A stretch of DNA of 49,730 nt from Emiliania huxleyi CCMP1516 (taxonomy: Eukaryota; Haptophyta; Isochrysidales; Noelaerhabdaceae), in the NCBI RefSeq assembly GCF_000372725.1, contig NW_005200378.1:124374-174103 (forward strand), read 5' to 3'. Below are positions 10,461 to 21,228 of the stretch, piece after piece (position 1 is the first letter of the stretch; each line of letters begins with the position of its first letter). The notes under the pieces were generated by a model. That model was not told where the DNA came from, ran no database searches, and worked only from the letters and a program-made list of their open reading frames with translations. The position numbers were made by a program, and so were the translations under genes.

Positions 10461-10578
10461 TGTGCGCGACTGCAACGAAGGACCGCTCGCAGAGGACCAT
10501 TGGGTTCAAACAAAAGAAATACCTGCAATTCCCACACCGACGGCGAGATCTCCATCAAAGACAGTCGCCTCTCAAGAC
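10461..10578 (+). promoter_or_regulatory. Leader region of second membrane-module gene
   Basis: It combines the direct repeat noted at 10138 with a diverged version of the shared leader (AAAAGAAATACCTG, then GGCGAGATCTCCATCAAAGA), ending at the ATG at 10579. Retention of leader motifs while flanks differ suggests either a functional 5' region or a duplication boundary. Confidence 0.45.
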
Positions 10579-13500
10579 ATGATTGCCACGAGATTCCTCC
10601 GCGCCGCCGCTCTGCTGTTCGCTGCAGCGGCGCTGCTGTTGATCGGCCTCGGCCACCAATCTCCCGCGGGCACGCGCAAGGCCGAGGCCGAGATGCGGCC
10701 CGTCAAGTCGGCCGAGCTGCGCCGCCTCGTCGCCAGAATCGCAACGGCTGAACCGACGGGAGAGGCTGCCGCTGACGCGCTGGAGAAGGGCAGGGCGGCC
10801 GAGGAGGCGGCCGGGGAGGCGGGGGCTGCCGCCGCCGTGAAAAGGGCGCTCGCGGCCGACCTGTCGCCTGCTTCACCGCCGTCACCGCCGGCGCCGCCGC
10901 CGCTGCCTCCGTCTCCGCCCGCGTTTCCGTCTCCGTCTCCCACGCCGTCGCCGCCGCCGCTCCCGCCGTCGCTGCCGCCTTCATGCGCCTGCCAGTCAGA
11001 TCTAACCGGAAGGGCGTGCCGAGACGAAAATTCCCGGGGGTGCCTGCCTGACGGTCTGTACCTCTCATTCAACGACGCCCCCGCTATCGTCAACAACTTG
11101 GCGGGCTTCCCTGGAAGCGACGTCGTAAGGGACAACAACTGCCAGAGTGCAACGGTGCCGCCGCGCCCTCCGCCGCACCTCCGCCTCCGCCACGCACACC
11201 TTGCCCCACTACCTGCCTCCCCGCCCCACCAGCCCCCCCCTCCACCCCATCCGCCACACACCTTGCCCCACCAGCCTCACTTGCCGACCTCCCGCTACCC
11301 GCCACCAGTTTCTTGGCAGAGACGAAAGTGCAAATCGTTGCGGCGTCGGCATGATTGACGTGCAAACGAACAGCACCGGTTACAAAACGGTTTGCGGCGA
11401 AAGTGTGGCCCGCACCCCGGTTTGCGGCGACATGTACCCGGAGGCGCCGTACAGCTGGCCCGAGACCTCGAGCATTACGGGGCCCTACTCCGAGACTGAT
11501 GGCAACAACAAACTCTGGGAGTTCTACATCGATCTCAACAACTGCAGTGCGCCTCTCCCAGCTTGCCCTCTCCTGCACGGCGCCCCGTGCGGCGAGCGGT
11601 GCCCAAACACCTCACGCCGCCGGCCGTCACCCCCCGCGCGCAGAGTGCGACCCTGACTCGGAGGGAGACAGGATGCGAAACGAGACGGATCCCAAGAAGA
11701 AGGTGCTCCGCTACGAGGGGATCGGCGAGGTGACGACTTCCCCCCTTCCTCCGCCGACAACCCCCCCCCCCCCTCCCGCGCGCGAATCCCGTCCCTCTAC
11801 CCCCCGCAGTACATCCAGAACGGCACAGTCCTCCTACCCGAGGGCTTCACCGAGGCCGACAACGTCACCCTCGACCTGGTCATCACAAACGCCACCGAGT
11901 ACCGGCCGTGGAACTCGGCCCAGAATGGCAGGAACCGCCCCGTCGACGAGGACATTTGGCAGAAGGGCCAGCCCTTCGGCGAGTTCGCCACCCTCAACCT
12001 CGCCGCCAATACGTCCACCATCTTCGAGTTCGAGTTCGTCCTGAAGGTGCCGTGCGACAGCCCGAATGCGAACCAGACCATCTGCGCAGACCCGAACCGT
12101 GCCACCATCTTCGAGAAGGGGGCCTTGAAGGGCCAGAAAACCTACGACATTTCTTTGGGTGACTACGCCGCCCGCTCCCTCTCGCCGGAGTTCGACTTTT
12201 GCTTCTTCGACTTCGACACCGGCTTCAACGGCTTCATGGCCGAGACGATCACGGCGTTCGACGTGTCGGACTACTTCACACACAGCGACCCTGGGATCCG
12301 CGCCAACTCGGTTGAACAGATTGCAAGCCTCCCCTTCAACCTCTGTTCGAACGTGCGCTGCCTCGGCTCCCGCCCGCAGCCCCGCGCCCCTGTACACGCC
12401 CCCTCCCCCCAGAGCATGCGAGCTGCAGGCAGCGCAGACTGCCGGCGCGGACGCTAAATGCGCAGCCACGACCCTACACTCGCGGCCCCTACCTCACTGC
12501 TTCCACGCGCTGCCCCTCGCTCCCCCACTCACCCCAGATCTCCGCATCCGCAGATCAACACGTCGGGGGCCATCGACTTCCAGTACTACAACGGCACATC
12601 ATGGCGGGATTATGTTCCCGCACCGGCGAGGCACACAATCACCCGTACCGCCACACTCTGACAATTCGGGCAGCATTTCTGAGGTGGACGATCTCGGCCT
12701 CATGCTGACCGACAAGACGGGCGCGCTTTCTCTCGCGGGGTCAAAGAGTCTGACTGTGAGACCCCCGGATTTTTTGTTGGGTTTGGCCCCCCCCACCCCC
12801 GGGTTTTTGGGGGGCGCCCCTTAAAAAAAAGGGGGGGGGGGCTTTTAGCAACTTCCCCCGAAAAAAAAATTTTTTTTTGCCCCCCCTGTGGGGGGGGGGA
12901 TTTTCCCCCCCCCCCCCCCCCCCCGGCCCACATTGTAGGTTGGGCACCCAAGGCATTAAACGTTCCGCCCCATTAAGACACCCCCCACCCCACCCCACCC
13001 CGGGGGGGGCCCCATTCCCCCCCACACACCCCAAACACCCCACATTCCAAAACCCTAAACCAAATAAATTCCCCCAGGCCCCAAAACAAATACAAAAAAC
13101 ACCCCCCCCCCCCCCCCCCCTCAGCTGGCCAAGCCCGGAGAGTCGCCCGCAGTGGTTCTGCTCGGAGGCCCTAATCGCGATAGCGTCGAGGTAAGGTGCA
13201 ATAGCGTCCAGAACCCCGACTTCCCGGATGAGACAATCAACTACGAGCGGAACAACAAACGGGAGACTTTCAACTCCGCCTGGAAAGCGGGTGTGTCCAA
13301 CAACGGCAACCCATTCGAGAACATCACCTGCACTCCCGGCGAGAACTTCACCGCGTCGGGCATCTACGACAACTCGTCAGGGACCTCTGTACGAACTGGA
13401 GTTGGCCAGGTCATCAACAGTGACGGCACCACACCACAGGCCAAGCTCTGGTACATGCCATTCCGCTGGACAATGCCCAAGTTCGCGTGCTTCGAGTACG

Positions 13501-16500
13501 TGAACACCTCGGGCTTTTACCTAATGTACTCGATCACGGAGAATGGCAACTCGGTCATTTATGATTCGGGGCGAAACTTTCTCTTCTCCGCCTTCAATCC
13601 GCGACAAACATATCCTCCGCCGCCGCCGCCGCCTACGCCGCCGCCCTCGCCTCCTCCGCCGTCGCCGCCGCCCTCTCCGCCGCCCTCGCCGCCTCCGCCG
13701 TCGCCGCCATCGCCGCCTTCCTCGCCGACGCCGCCGAGCCCGCCTCCCTCGCCGCCTCCCTCGCCGCCGCCGCCGAGCCCGCCTCCCTCGCCGCCTCCCT
13801 CGCCGCCGCCGCCGAGCCCGCCTCCCTCGCCGCCTCCCTCGCCGCCGCCGCCCTCTCCGCCTCCCTCGCCGCCTCCCTCGCCGCCGCCGCCGAGCCCGCC
13901 TCCCTCGCCGCCTCCCTCGCCGCCGCCGCCGAGCCCGCCTCCCTCGCCGCCTCCCTCGCCGCCGCCGCCGAGCCCGCCTCCCTCGCCGCCTCCCTCGCCG
14001 CCGCCGCCGAGCCCGCCTCCCTCGCCGCCTCCCTCGCCTCCGCCGCCGAGCCCGCCTCCCTCGCCGCCTCCCTCGCCGCCGCCGCCCTCTCCGCCTCCCT
14101 CGCCGCCTCCCTCGCCGCCGCCGCCGAGCCCGCCTCCCTCGCCGCCTCCCTCGCCGCCGCCGCCGAGCCCGCCTCCCTCGCCGCCTCCCTCGCCGCCGCC
14201 GCCGAGCCCGCCTCCCTCGCCGCCTCCCTCGCCGCCGCCGCCCTCTCCGCCTCCCTCGCCGCCTCCCTCGCCGCCGCCGCCCTCTCCGCCTCCCTCGCCG
14301 CCTCCCTCGCCGCCGCCGCCGAGCCCGCCTCCCTCGCCGCCTCCCTCGCCGCCGCCGCCCTCTCCGCCTCCCTCGCCGCCTCCCTCGCCGCCGCCGCCCT
14401 CTCCGCCTCCCTCGCCGCCTCCCTCGCCGCCGCCGCCGAGCCCGCCTCCCTCGCCGCCTCCCTCGCCTCCGCCGCCGAGCCCGCCTCCCTCGCCGCCTCC
14501 CTCGCCTCCGCCGCCGAGCCCGCCTCCCTCGCCGCCTCCCTCGCCGCCGCCGCCCTCTCCGCCTCCCTCGCCGCCTCCCTCGCCGCCGCCGCCCTCTCCG
14601 CCTCCCTCGCCGCCTCCCTCGCCGCCACCGCCCTCTCCGCCTCCCTCGCCGCCTCCCTCGCCTCCGCCGCCGAGCCCGCCTCCCTCGCCGCCTCCCTCGC
14701 CGCCGCCGCCCTCTCCGCCTCCCTCGCCGCCTCCCTCGCCGCCGCCGCCCTCTCCGCCTCCCTCGCCGCCTCCCTCGCCTCCGCCGCCCTCTCCGCCTCC
14801 CTCGCCGCCTCCCTCGCCTCCGCCGCCGAGCCCGCCTCCCTCGCCGCCTCCCTCGCCTCCGCCGCCGAGCCCGCCTCCCTCGCCGCCTCCCTCGCCGCCG
14901 CCGCCCTCTCCGCCTCCCTCGCCGCCTCCCTCGCCGCCGCCGCCCTCTCCGCCTCCCTCGCCGCCTCCCTCACCGCCGCCGCCGAGCCCGCCTCCCTCGC
15001 CGCCTCCCTCGCCTCCGCCGCCGAGCCCGCCTCCCTCGCCGCCTCCCTCGCCGCCGCCGCCGAGCCCGCCTCCCTCGCCGCCTCCCTCGCCGCCGCCGCC
15101 CTCTCCGCCTCCCTCGCCGCCTCCCTCGCCGCCGCCGCCGAGCCCGCCTCCCTCGCCGCCTCCCTCGCCGCCGCCGCCGACTCCGCCTCCCTCGCCGCCT
15201 CCCTCGCCGCCGCCGCCGAGCCCGCCTCCCTCGCCGCCTCCCTCGCCGCCGCCGCCGACTCCGCCTCCCTCGCCGCCTCCCTCGCCGCCGCCGCCGACTC
15301 CGCCTCCCTCGCCGCCTCCCTCGCCGCCGCCGCCGAGTCCGCCTCCCTCGCCGCCTCCCTCGCCGCCGCCGCCGACTCCGCCTCCCTCGCCGCCTCCCTC
15401 GCCGCCGCCGCCGAGCCCGCCTCCCTCGCCGCCTCCCTCGCCGCCGCCGCCCTCTCCGCCTCCCTCGCCGCCTCCCTCGCCGCCGCCGCCCTCTCCGCCT
15501 CCCTCGCCGCCTCCCTCGCCGCCGCCGCCGAGCCCGCCTCCCTCGCCGCCTCCCTCGCCGCCGCCGCCGAGCCCGCCTCCCTCGCCGCCTCCCTCGCCGC
15601 CGCCGCCGAGCCCGCCTCCCTCGCCGCCTCCGTCGCCGCCGCCGCCCTCTCCGCCTCCCTCGCCGCCTCCCTCGCCTCCGCCGCCGAGCCCGCCTCCCTC
15701 GCCGCCTCCCTCGCCGCCGCCGCCCTCTCCGCCTCCCTCGCCGCCTCCCTCGCCTCCGCCGCCGAGCCCGCCTCCCTCGCCGCCTCCCTCGCCGCCGCCG
15801 CCCTCTCCGCCTCCCTCGCCGCCTCCCTCGCCGCCGCCGCCCTCTCCGCCTCCCTCGCCGCCTCCCTCGCCGCCGCCGCCGAGCCCGCCTCCCTCGCCGC
15901 CTCCCTCGCCGCCGCCGCCGAGCCCGCCTCCCTCGCCGCCTCCCTCGCCGCCGCCGCCCTCTCCGCCTCCCTCGCCGCCTCCCTCGCCTCCGCCGCCGAG
16001 CCCGCCTCCCTCGCCGCCTCCCTCGCCGCCGCCGCCGAGCCCGCCTCCCTCGCCGCCTCCCTCGCCGCCGCCGCCCTCTCCGCCTCCCTCGCCGCCTCCC
16101 TCGCCGCCGCCGCCCTCTCCGCCTCCCTCGCCGCCTCCCTCGCCGCCGCCGCCGAGCCCGCCTCCCTCGCCGCCTCCCTCACCGCCGCCGCCGAGCCCGC
16201 CTCCCTCGCCGCCTCCCTCGCCGCCGCCGCCCTCTCCGCCTCCCTCGCCGCCTCCCTCGCCGCCGCCGCCCTCTCCGCCTCCCTCGCCGCCTCCCTCGCC
16301 TCCGCCGCCGAGCCCGCCTCCCTCGCCGCCTCCCTCGCCTCCGCCGCCGAGCCCGCCTCCCTCGCCGCCTCCCTCGCCGCCGCCGCCGAGCCCGCCTCCC
16401 TCGCCGCCTCCCTCGCCGCCGCCGCCCTCTCCGCCTCCCTCGCCGCCTCCCTCGCCGCCGCCGCCGAGCCCGCCTCCCTCGCCGCCTCCCTCGCCGCCGC

Positions 16501-17351
16501 CGCCGAGCCCGCCTCCCTCGCCGCCTCCCTCGCCGCCGCCGCCGAGCCCGCCTCCCTCGCCGCCTCCCTCGCCGCCGCCGCCCTCTCCGCCGCCCTCGCC
16601 TCCTCCGCCCTCGCCGCCGCCGCCCTCTCCGCCGCCCTCGCCTCCTCTGCCCTCGCCGCCGCCCTCGCCGCCACCTCCGTCTCCGCCGCCGCCGAGCCCG
16701 CCTCCCTCTCCGCCGCCCTCTCCGCCGCCCTCGCCTCCGCCCTCGCCGCCGCCCTCTCCGCCGCCCTCGCCTCCTCCGCCCTCGCCGCCGCCCTCTCCAC
16801 CGCCCTCTCCTCCTCCGCCCTCGCCGCCGCCCTCGCCTCCTCCGCCGTCGCCGCCGCCCTCGCCGCCACCTCTGCCGCCACCGCCTTCAGTCCCTAAGAA
16901 TTACCCCTTGCCACCGGGCTCGCCGCCTCTGCCGCCCTCTCCTCCTCCGCCCTACCCGCCGCCCTTCGCGCCACCACCACCCTCCTATCCACCGCCACCG
17001 CCCTCGCCGCCGTGCGAGAACTGCTGGACCGTCATCATCATTGTTGTCGTCATTCTCGTTGTCATCATCCTGATTCTCATCATCGCCGTCGTGGTGCTCG
17101 TGATTTGCAGGCCGTGCCCCCCGCGGTGCCCCCCGCCGTGCCCCCCGCCGTGCCCCCCGCCGTGCCCCCCCGACCCGTGCCCCCCCGACCCGTGCCCCCC
17201 CGACCCGTGCCCCCCCGACCCGTGCCCCCCCGACCCGTGCATTATTGACATGGCCGGATCAACCTTGGCCTTTGTTGGGCCTTCGGTTCCCGAGCCGGGT
17301 CCCTCCAAGCCGTTTGACATGCCCGGATCGTCCATGACCTTTGTCATCTAG
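10579..17351 (+). CDS. Giant Pro-rich membrane glycoprotein, about 1942 aa, 7 exons
   Basis: Exons 10579-11154, 11309-11546, 11644-11729, 11810-12352, 12554-12630, 12674-12755 and 13125-17351 join in frame. All introns are GT-AG except 12631-12673, which I infer as GC-AG. Order: shared N-terminal signal/anchor (MIATRFLRAAALL); Ala/Glu-rich region; short Pro spacer; a Cys-rich ectodomain with roughly a dozen N-glycosylation sequons (for example NNCQSAT to GLYLSFNDAP, YIQNGTVLLPEGF, YDNSSGTS); about 1000 residues of SPPPSPPPSPPPP repeats; a TM helix (VIIIVVVILVVIILILII); CPPDP repeats; and the tail GPSKPFDMPGSSMTFVI. I do not recognise the ectodomain. Extracellular stalks of this kind resemble hydroxyproline-rich algal wall proteins (pherophorin-like) in composition only. 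The 12756-13124 intron is rich in unreliable homopolymers. Confidence 0.75.
12770..13122. other. Low-quality homopolymer-rich stretch within an intron
   Basis: Long runs of C, G, A and T alternate without normal sequence complexity, as in poor read tails. The flanking exons still join in phase (donor 12756, acceptor ending 13124), so the gene model survives. Confidence 0.6.
13738..16595 (+). repeat. 39-bp coding minisatellite, about 73 copies
   Basis: The unit of 39 bp encodes SPPPSPPPSPPPP. Variants differ at one serine codon (AGC versus TCT), at a CCG/CCT proline codon, and in four units by a Ser-to-Thr change (ACT, between about 15177 and 15390). The variants are interspersed in short runs rather than random. 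All six frames stay largely open through the array. Confidence 0.95.
17116..17241 (+). repeat. Tandem repeat coding CPPPC/CPPDP units
   Basis: A 12-nt unit TGCCCCCCGCCG, followed by the 15-nt unit TGCCCCCCCGACCCG, encodes the Cys/Pro tail. The same array is at 24115-24190 (plus) and about 6460-6520 (minus). Confidence 0.85.
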
Positions 17352-17380
17352 AAGGTATTGCCCGCAGACGCCTCCATGCG

Positions 17381-17408
17381 GCACACACACACACACACAC
17401 ACACACAC
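17381..17408. repeat. (CA)n microsatellite
   Basis: About 13 CA dinucleotides lie 30 bp past the stop codon of the giant gene. 17409-17821 has no supported gene. Confidence 0.9.
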
Positions 17409-17821
17409 CGGGCCCTCCTGCTCGGCTCCAGCGAGTAGACAAGCGTCACCTCGGGGCCGATGTGACCAAGCGCTGGTAGCCTGGTTTTACCTCACACCCA
17501 TGGTCAAACAGTGTGCCGGCAGTCGCCGAGCAGTGTCGCTCACACAAGCCGCAGCACAAGTGACTGAGGGCCAGTGAGGGCGAGCCCATCGCTGTCACAG
17601 CTGTGGCAGCCGCACAGTGGGCTGTGCCATCTGCGCAGAGCGTGTGAGCAGCAGAGCGAGAGAGTTCAACCCGGGTCTTGCTGCCTTCTATCGGGTGTCA
17701 GAATGATAGAGCAGCTACCGACACGCTCCCACGTCCCAGTGTGAGCGTTTATGTTCCTTCAACCTTCTGTGAAAGGACTAAAAATGGGGCCGAAACGCGA
17801 AAGGGGGAGGTGACCTGGAGG

Positions 17822-18143
17822 ACACCCTCTCTATCTCTCTGAGTCTCTCTCGCACACTTGCAAGAGCGCATATCAACAATTGTCAATTCTGCGCTGCATG
17901 GGGCAGCATTGCCCCAGTGGTACCGCCGGGCGCTTGCTCTGCCTTCGGAGGCTTTACGCTTCCTTGGCCGTGAGGAGAAGCCACCTTGAGGGCGACGCAG
18001 GCAGCAAGGCAAGCGACGGCGGCGGCGGAGATCACGAAGGAGGCACTGTCATCGCCTCCGTCGAGGATGGCCGGGGGTGCGCTAGGCGGGTCCGGCGGCG
18101 GGTGCGGCGGCGGCGACGGCGGCGGCGGAGAGGATGCCGAGGG
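17822..18143. repeat. Partial duplicate of the 3' end of the protease gene
   Basis: This stretch matches 25365-25691 closely, including GGTACCGCCGGGCGCTTGCT and GGCACTGTCATCGCCTCCGT. It carries only the C-terminal membrane-helix part of the trypsin-like gene, read on the minus strand, with small indels. It is a non-functional fragment. Confidence 0.8.
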
Positions 18144-18339
18144 TTATTAATGAATCATGATTCGATCAGGGGCGTAACAAGCGCGATTCGTTGCACAAGG
18201 GGTGGAAGAGGGTCTGGCCACCGCCGGGCGAGGGAGGCGGTGGGCCAGATGCCGGATCCGCTGTGCGCGTTCGTCGGTCAGGGCGCGGCGCTGACCGCGG
18301 CGGCCTGGGCCGCGGCGGCGGCGAACACCGACGGCGGCG

Positions 18340-18810
18340 GACCATTCCTACCAGCGGCTCGGCGAGGGCCGGGGCGCGGCGTTGCGGGAGGCGTGGACGG
18401 CGGAGGCGGTGCGCACCGTGCCCGCGGAAAGGCGGGCGGCGGCGGGCGACGCCGACGAGCTGTTCGCGTACGCCCGTCCGCCCACGAAGAGGGAGAGGCT
18501 CGAGAGGGGCGAGCGGCGCGCCGAGCAGCACCAGGGGTGGGCCGATGCGCCGAAGGAGAAGAGGCGGAGGGCGGCGGAGGAGCAGACGGCGGCGCAGGCG
18601 GCGCTGCTGGCGCCGCTCGCGGCCGCGGACACCACGGCGTCGCTGGGAGGCGCGCCGATGCGGAGGCCGAGCGCCATCGTGGCGGCGGTGCTGCATCAAC
18701 CCATCGCGGCGCCGGCGGCGCCGATGCTCGCGCCGCTCGGCTACCACATGAACAGGCAATGCGACGACGTGCTGAAGCGGTGGCGCGAGTTGAGTTCGAG
18801 CGGGAGATGA
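18340..18810 (+). CDS. Hypothetical protein, partial, helical charged region
   Basis: The frame begins without an ATG at DHSYQRLGEGRGAALREAW and ends at a stop after QCDDVLKRWRELSSSGR. The middle is strongly charged (RPPTKRERLERGERRAEQHQ) and then Ala-rich. An upstream frame starting MPDPLCAFVGQGAALTA at 18249 could supply the N-terminus, but it is out of frame by one base near 18335 and no clean splice sites are visible. It may be a pseudogene or contain an indel. Family unknown. Confidence 0.4.
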   Translation, partial: DHSYQRLGEGRGAALREAWTAEAVRTVPAERRAAAGDADELFAYARPPTKRERLERGERRAEQHQGWADAPKEKRRRAAEEQTAAQAALLAPLAAADTTASLGGAPMRRPSAIVAAVLHQPIAAPAAPMLAPLGYHMNRQCDDVLKRWRELSSSGR

Positions 18811-19237
18811 ACCGGTTATCTGTGTGTAGAGGATATAGAGTGTAGAGCGCTGTAGAGCTGTAGACGGTTCCTGGATCGTGTTCGACGTCACGACGTGTGT
18901 CGTCGAACGCAACTTCGGAATGGCCGTAGCTCCTGGTCACGAGCGATTCAGAAGACGTACCAATTGTCGATTCTGTATAGAATTGCCAGGCGCATACGCT
19001 GGTGCAGGCGGCGAGTCGTCGATCCGACTCTATCTATCTGGCCCGCTGGGTGTGTCTCTACGCGTTTAATAAAATTAAGTTGGGGCCACAGGACGCGGCA
19101 CAGATGGGGCACAAACGCCAGGCTGCAGGCGCGTGGGGGGCACGTAATAAGCACCTTTAGGAGCGGAGCCCTCTACTTGGCTATTAAAAAAGCAACGCGG
19201 CGTCGCCCGGGCGGGCGTCTCCGAGACAAAACAAACA

Positions 19238-19795
19238 ATCTCTCCGTGTCGGAGCTGTGGTTCGCCGGCTACAAGAGGGGGCGGCGAGGGCGCGGCACCG
19301 ACAGCAGCGCCTTTGAGCATGTGTTTGTGGGCGAGACGAGGGCGGGAACAGCCTGGTAATCGGCTCGCACTCTTGGCTCGCTTGGTACTTCTTCGAGAAG
19401 GAGGGGGTGCTCAACTACTACGGCTTCAAGCGGCCGCGCGGCAGGCGTAGCCGCAACGGCCACGAGTACGAAGGACCATTTGCTTACAGTGGACTTTGAG
19501 TTTCACGGCGCGCTGAAACCGGTGTCGACGGGCTTCGTGGGCACCTCCCCCGCGTTCGAGCTGTCGCTCTACACGCTCGCCTTCCTGTGCGGGCAGGAGG
19601 AGACGCTCTGCGAGCTCGGCGGCGTCGCAACCGCGATTCACGTGCACCGGCATCGCGGCGACCAAGATTGGCACCTGTCATCCCGAGGAGGCCGTGCGCC
19701 GGGACACGGACGGCCGTTTGTACACATATCTTGTACGGCTCGGATGCACCGGCTGCGTGGGCCGCAGCGGCGCACCCATAGTGTGCCGGTTGTGA
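19238..19795 (+). pseudogene. EndoU (XendoU-type) endoribonuclease, C-terminal part, frameshifted
   Basis: Four consecutive frame segments align in order with the C-terminal half of eukaryotic EndoU, which cuts RNA at uridylates. They are ELWFAGYKRG with SSAFEHVFVGE; IGSHSWLAWYFFEKEGVLNY; DHLLTVDFEFHGALKPVSTG with FVGTSPAFELSLYTLAFL; and TKIGTCHPEE. The three catalytic residues are visible: His in FEHVFVGE, His in GSHSW and Lys in ALKPV. However, single-base frame changes are needed near 19342, 19460 and 19655. No N-terminal half was found upstream. Family identity is good; the broken state could be real decay or consensus errors. Confidence 0.7.
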
Positions 19796-20397
19796 ATCGC
19801 GTGCACTGGTTCCCCTACTCTACGTGGTCCTCGCCTGTCAGGCCTACGGGTGGGGTCCGGCCTTAGCGCTTCGCAAGAGGCGAGCTCCTGACCGCTGGGT
19901 CCTGAGACGTGAGAGCTGAGACCTGAATCGGTGCCCTGGGTGTGCCACCAACGCTCGTGTTACGCAGTACTCAGACAAGAACCGGCCGCGCCGATAAAAA
20001 CACACGATAAAAAACACGCACAGACACACACGTACGGCTTTACTGGGACACGGCACGGTCGACGACGGTAGACGGATAGAGAGCGAGACGAGCGGCGAGA
20101 GCCCCCGTTACTGTCGGCCGTCGACAACAGTTGTTGACGAAGACGTCGGCGTATCCCCTGAGGAGAATGAATCATACTTGTTACTACGGTAGATTAATGT
20201 CTGGATCATAGGGGGATTATAGTGGTCTCGCAGTCTCGAACGCTAGCCCGCCTCGCTATAGTTGCGTGCGGGGGCATGGCCGAGCAGGGGGGGTGGCTTG
20301 CGTTGGGGCAGCGGCGGGCTAGCAGGGGCGGCTTTGGCCCGGCGGCGGGCGGGACTAGCAGAGGGGTTGCTCCCACCGGCACTACTGCCCGTCTCGA

Positions 20398-21228
20398 TCA
20401 GCAGGTGTAGGATGGCCCCAGGAGGTGGCGGGCTTGGGGTCGACCTGAGGCAGGGGAGAGGGTCCCCGGGGCAAGCCCGCCGTCACCGCTGCACGGGGAC
20501 GCCATTTCCCACATCCAGTTGCGGTGTGGGGTGGTGCGGGGAGGGGAGGCAGTGCGGAGGGGGGCGGGAGGGGGGGGGGAGGCGCGCACCTCGATGCCAT
20601 CGCCCACGTACCCCAGCTTGTCCATCGTCAGCGAGGCGAGGTTGGGGTTGTCCGTCACCTGTCGCGGTGGCGAGGGTCGCGGGGCTGGGCAGCGGTGCGG
20701 TGCAGGGCGGTGTGCGGGAGGGGAGGCAGTGCGGAAGAGGGGGAGAGGGGGAGAGGCGCGCACGTAGATGCCGTCGTCCACGGTCTTCAGGTTGTTCATC
20801 GTCAGAGAGGCGAGGTTGGGGTTGTTATACACCTGTCGCGGTGGCGAGGGCGCGGGGCTGGGCAGCGGTGCGGGTGTGGGGGTGTGCGAGAGGGGAGGCA
20901 GTGCGGAGGGGCGGGGGAGGGGGAGAGGCGCGCACGATGAAGTCGTACACGACCTCCAGGTTGTCCATCGCCAGAGAGGTGAGGTTGTTGTTGTCCGCCA
21001 CCTGTCACGGTGGCGAGGGGCGCGGGGCTGGGCAGCGGTGCGGTGTGGGGCGGTGCGAGGAGGGGAGGCAGTGCGGAGGGGCGGGAGGGGGGGAGAGGCG
21101 CGCACTGAGATGCGTCCGCGCACGTACCGCAGGTTGGGCAGGTTGACGTCTCCGCTTGCGCCGCCGTCAGTCAAATCGAGCCTGTCGAGGACTGGGGCTC
21201 CACTCGAGGTCATGTTCATAGATTCCAA
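20398..21228 (-). CDS. Receptor-L/LRR-like protein built of repeated exon units
   Basis: The first exon starts at the ATG at 21228 (MESMNMTSSGAPVLDRLDL). Three following exons, 21001-20936 (66 nt), 20832-20764 (69 nt) and 20658-20590 (69 nt), each encode one 22-23 residue unit of the form VxDNPNLASLTMDNLxxVxD. That resembles receptor-L/Ecm33-type leucine-rich repeats. The three introns separating these four exons, and the intron after the last unit, all start GTGCGCGCC; the three between units are about 100 nt, similar to one another, and end CGACAG or TGACAG. All exons are phase 0, so the unit (about 172 bp exon plus intron) has been duplicated as a block. A last exon (VDPKPATSWGHPTPADRDGQ) may end the protein near 20379. 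No TM or signal peptide is visible; upstream exons may be missing. Confidence 0.65.
   Translation of the reverse strand: MESMNMTSSGAPVLDRLDLTDGGASGDVNLPNLRYVRGRISVRASPPLPPLRTASPPRTAPHRTAAQPRAPRHRDRWRTTTTSPLWRWTTWRSCTTSSCAPLPLPRPSALPPLSHTPTPAPLPSPAPSPPRQVYNNPNLASLTMNNLKTVDDGIYVRASPPLPLFRTASPPAHRPAPHRCPAPRPSPPRQVTDNPNLASLTMDKLGYVGDGIEVRASPPPPAPLRTASPPRTTPHRNWMWEMASPCSGDGGLAPGTLSPASGRPQARHLLGPSYTC
20590..21105 (-). repeat. Tandem exon+intron repeat, period about 172 bp
   Basis: Exon starts at 20590, 20764, 20936 and 21106 (plus coordinates) are 174, 172 and 170 bp apart. Both the coding and intronic parts are repeated. Confidence 0.85.

Noticed and set aside
13738..16595. Regular 39-bp array considered as a CRISPR-like array
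   Set aside because: There are no spacers; the units are contiguous and coding, in a eukaryotic gene.
13543..17073. Long Arg-rich plus-strand frame (1176 codons) and Ala/Arg/Glu minus-strand frame (1082 codons) over the minisatellite
   Set aside because: They arise because the 39-bp unit lacks stops in any frame; only the SPPP frame joins a signal peptide, ectodomain and TM helix in phase.
18166..18940. Long minus-strand frames opposite the 18.3-18.8 kb ORF
   Set aside because: Pro/Arg/Ala-only composition; the plus-strand frame is more protein-like.
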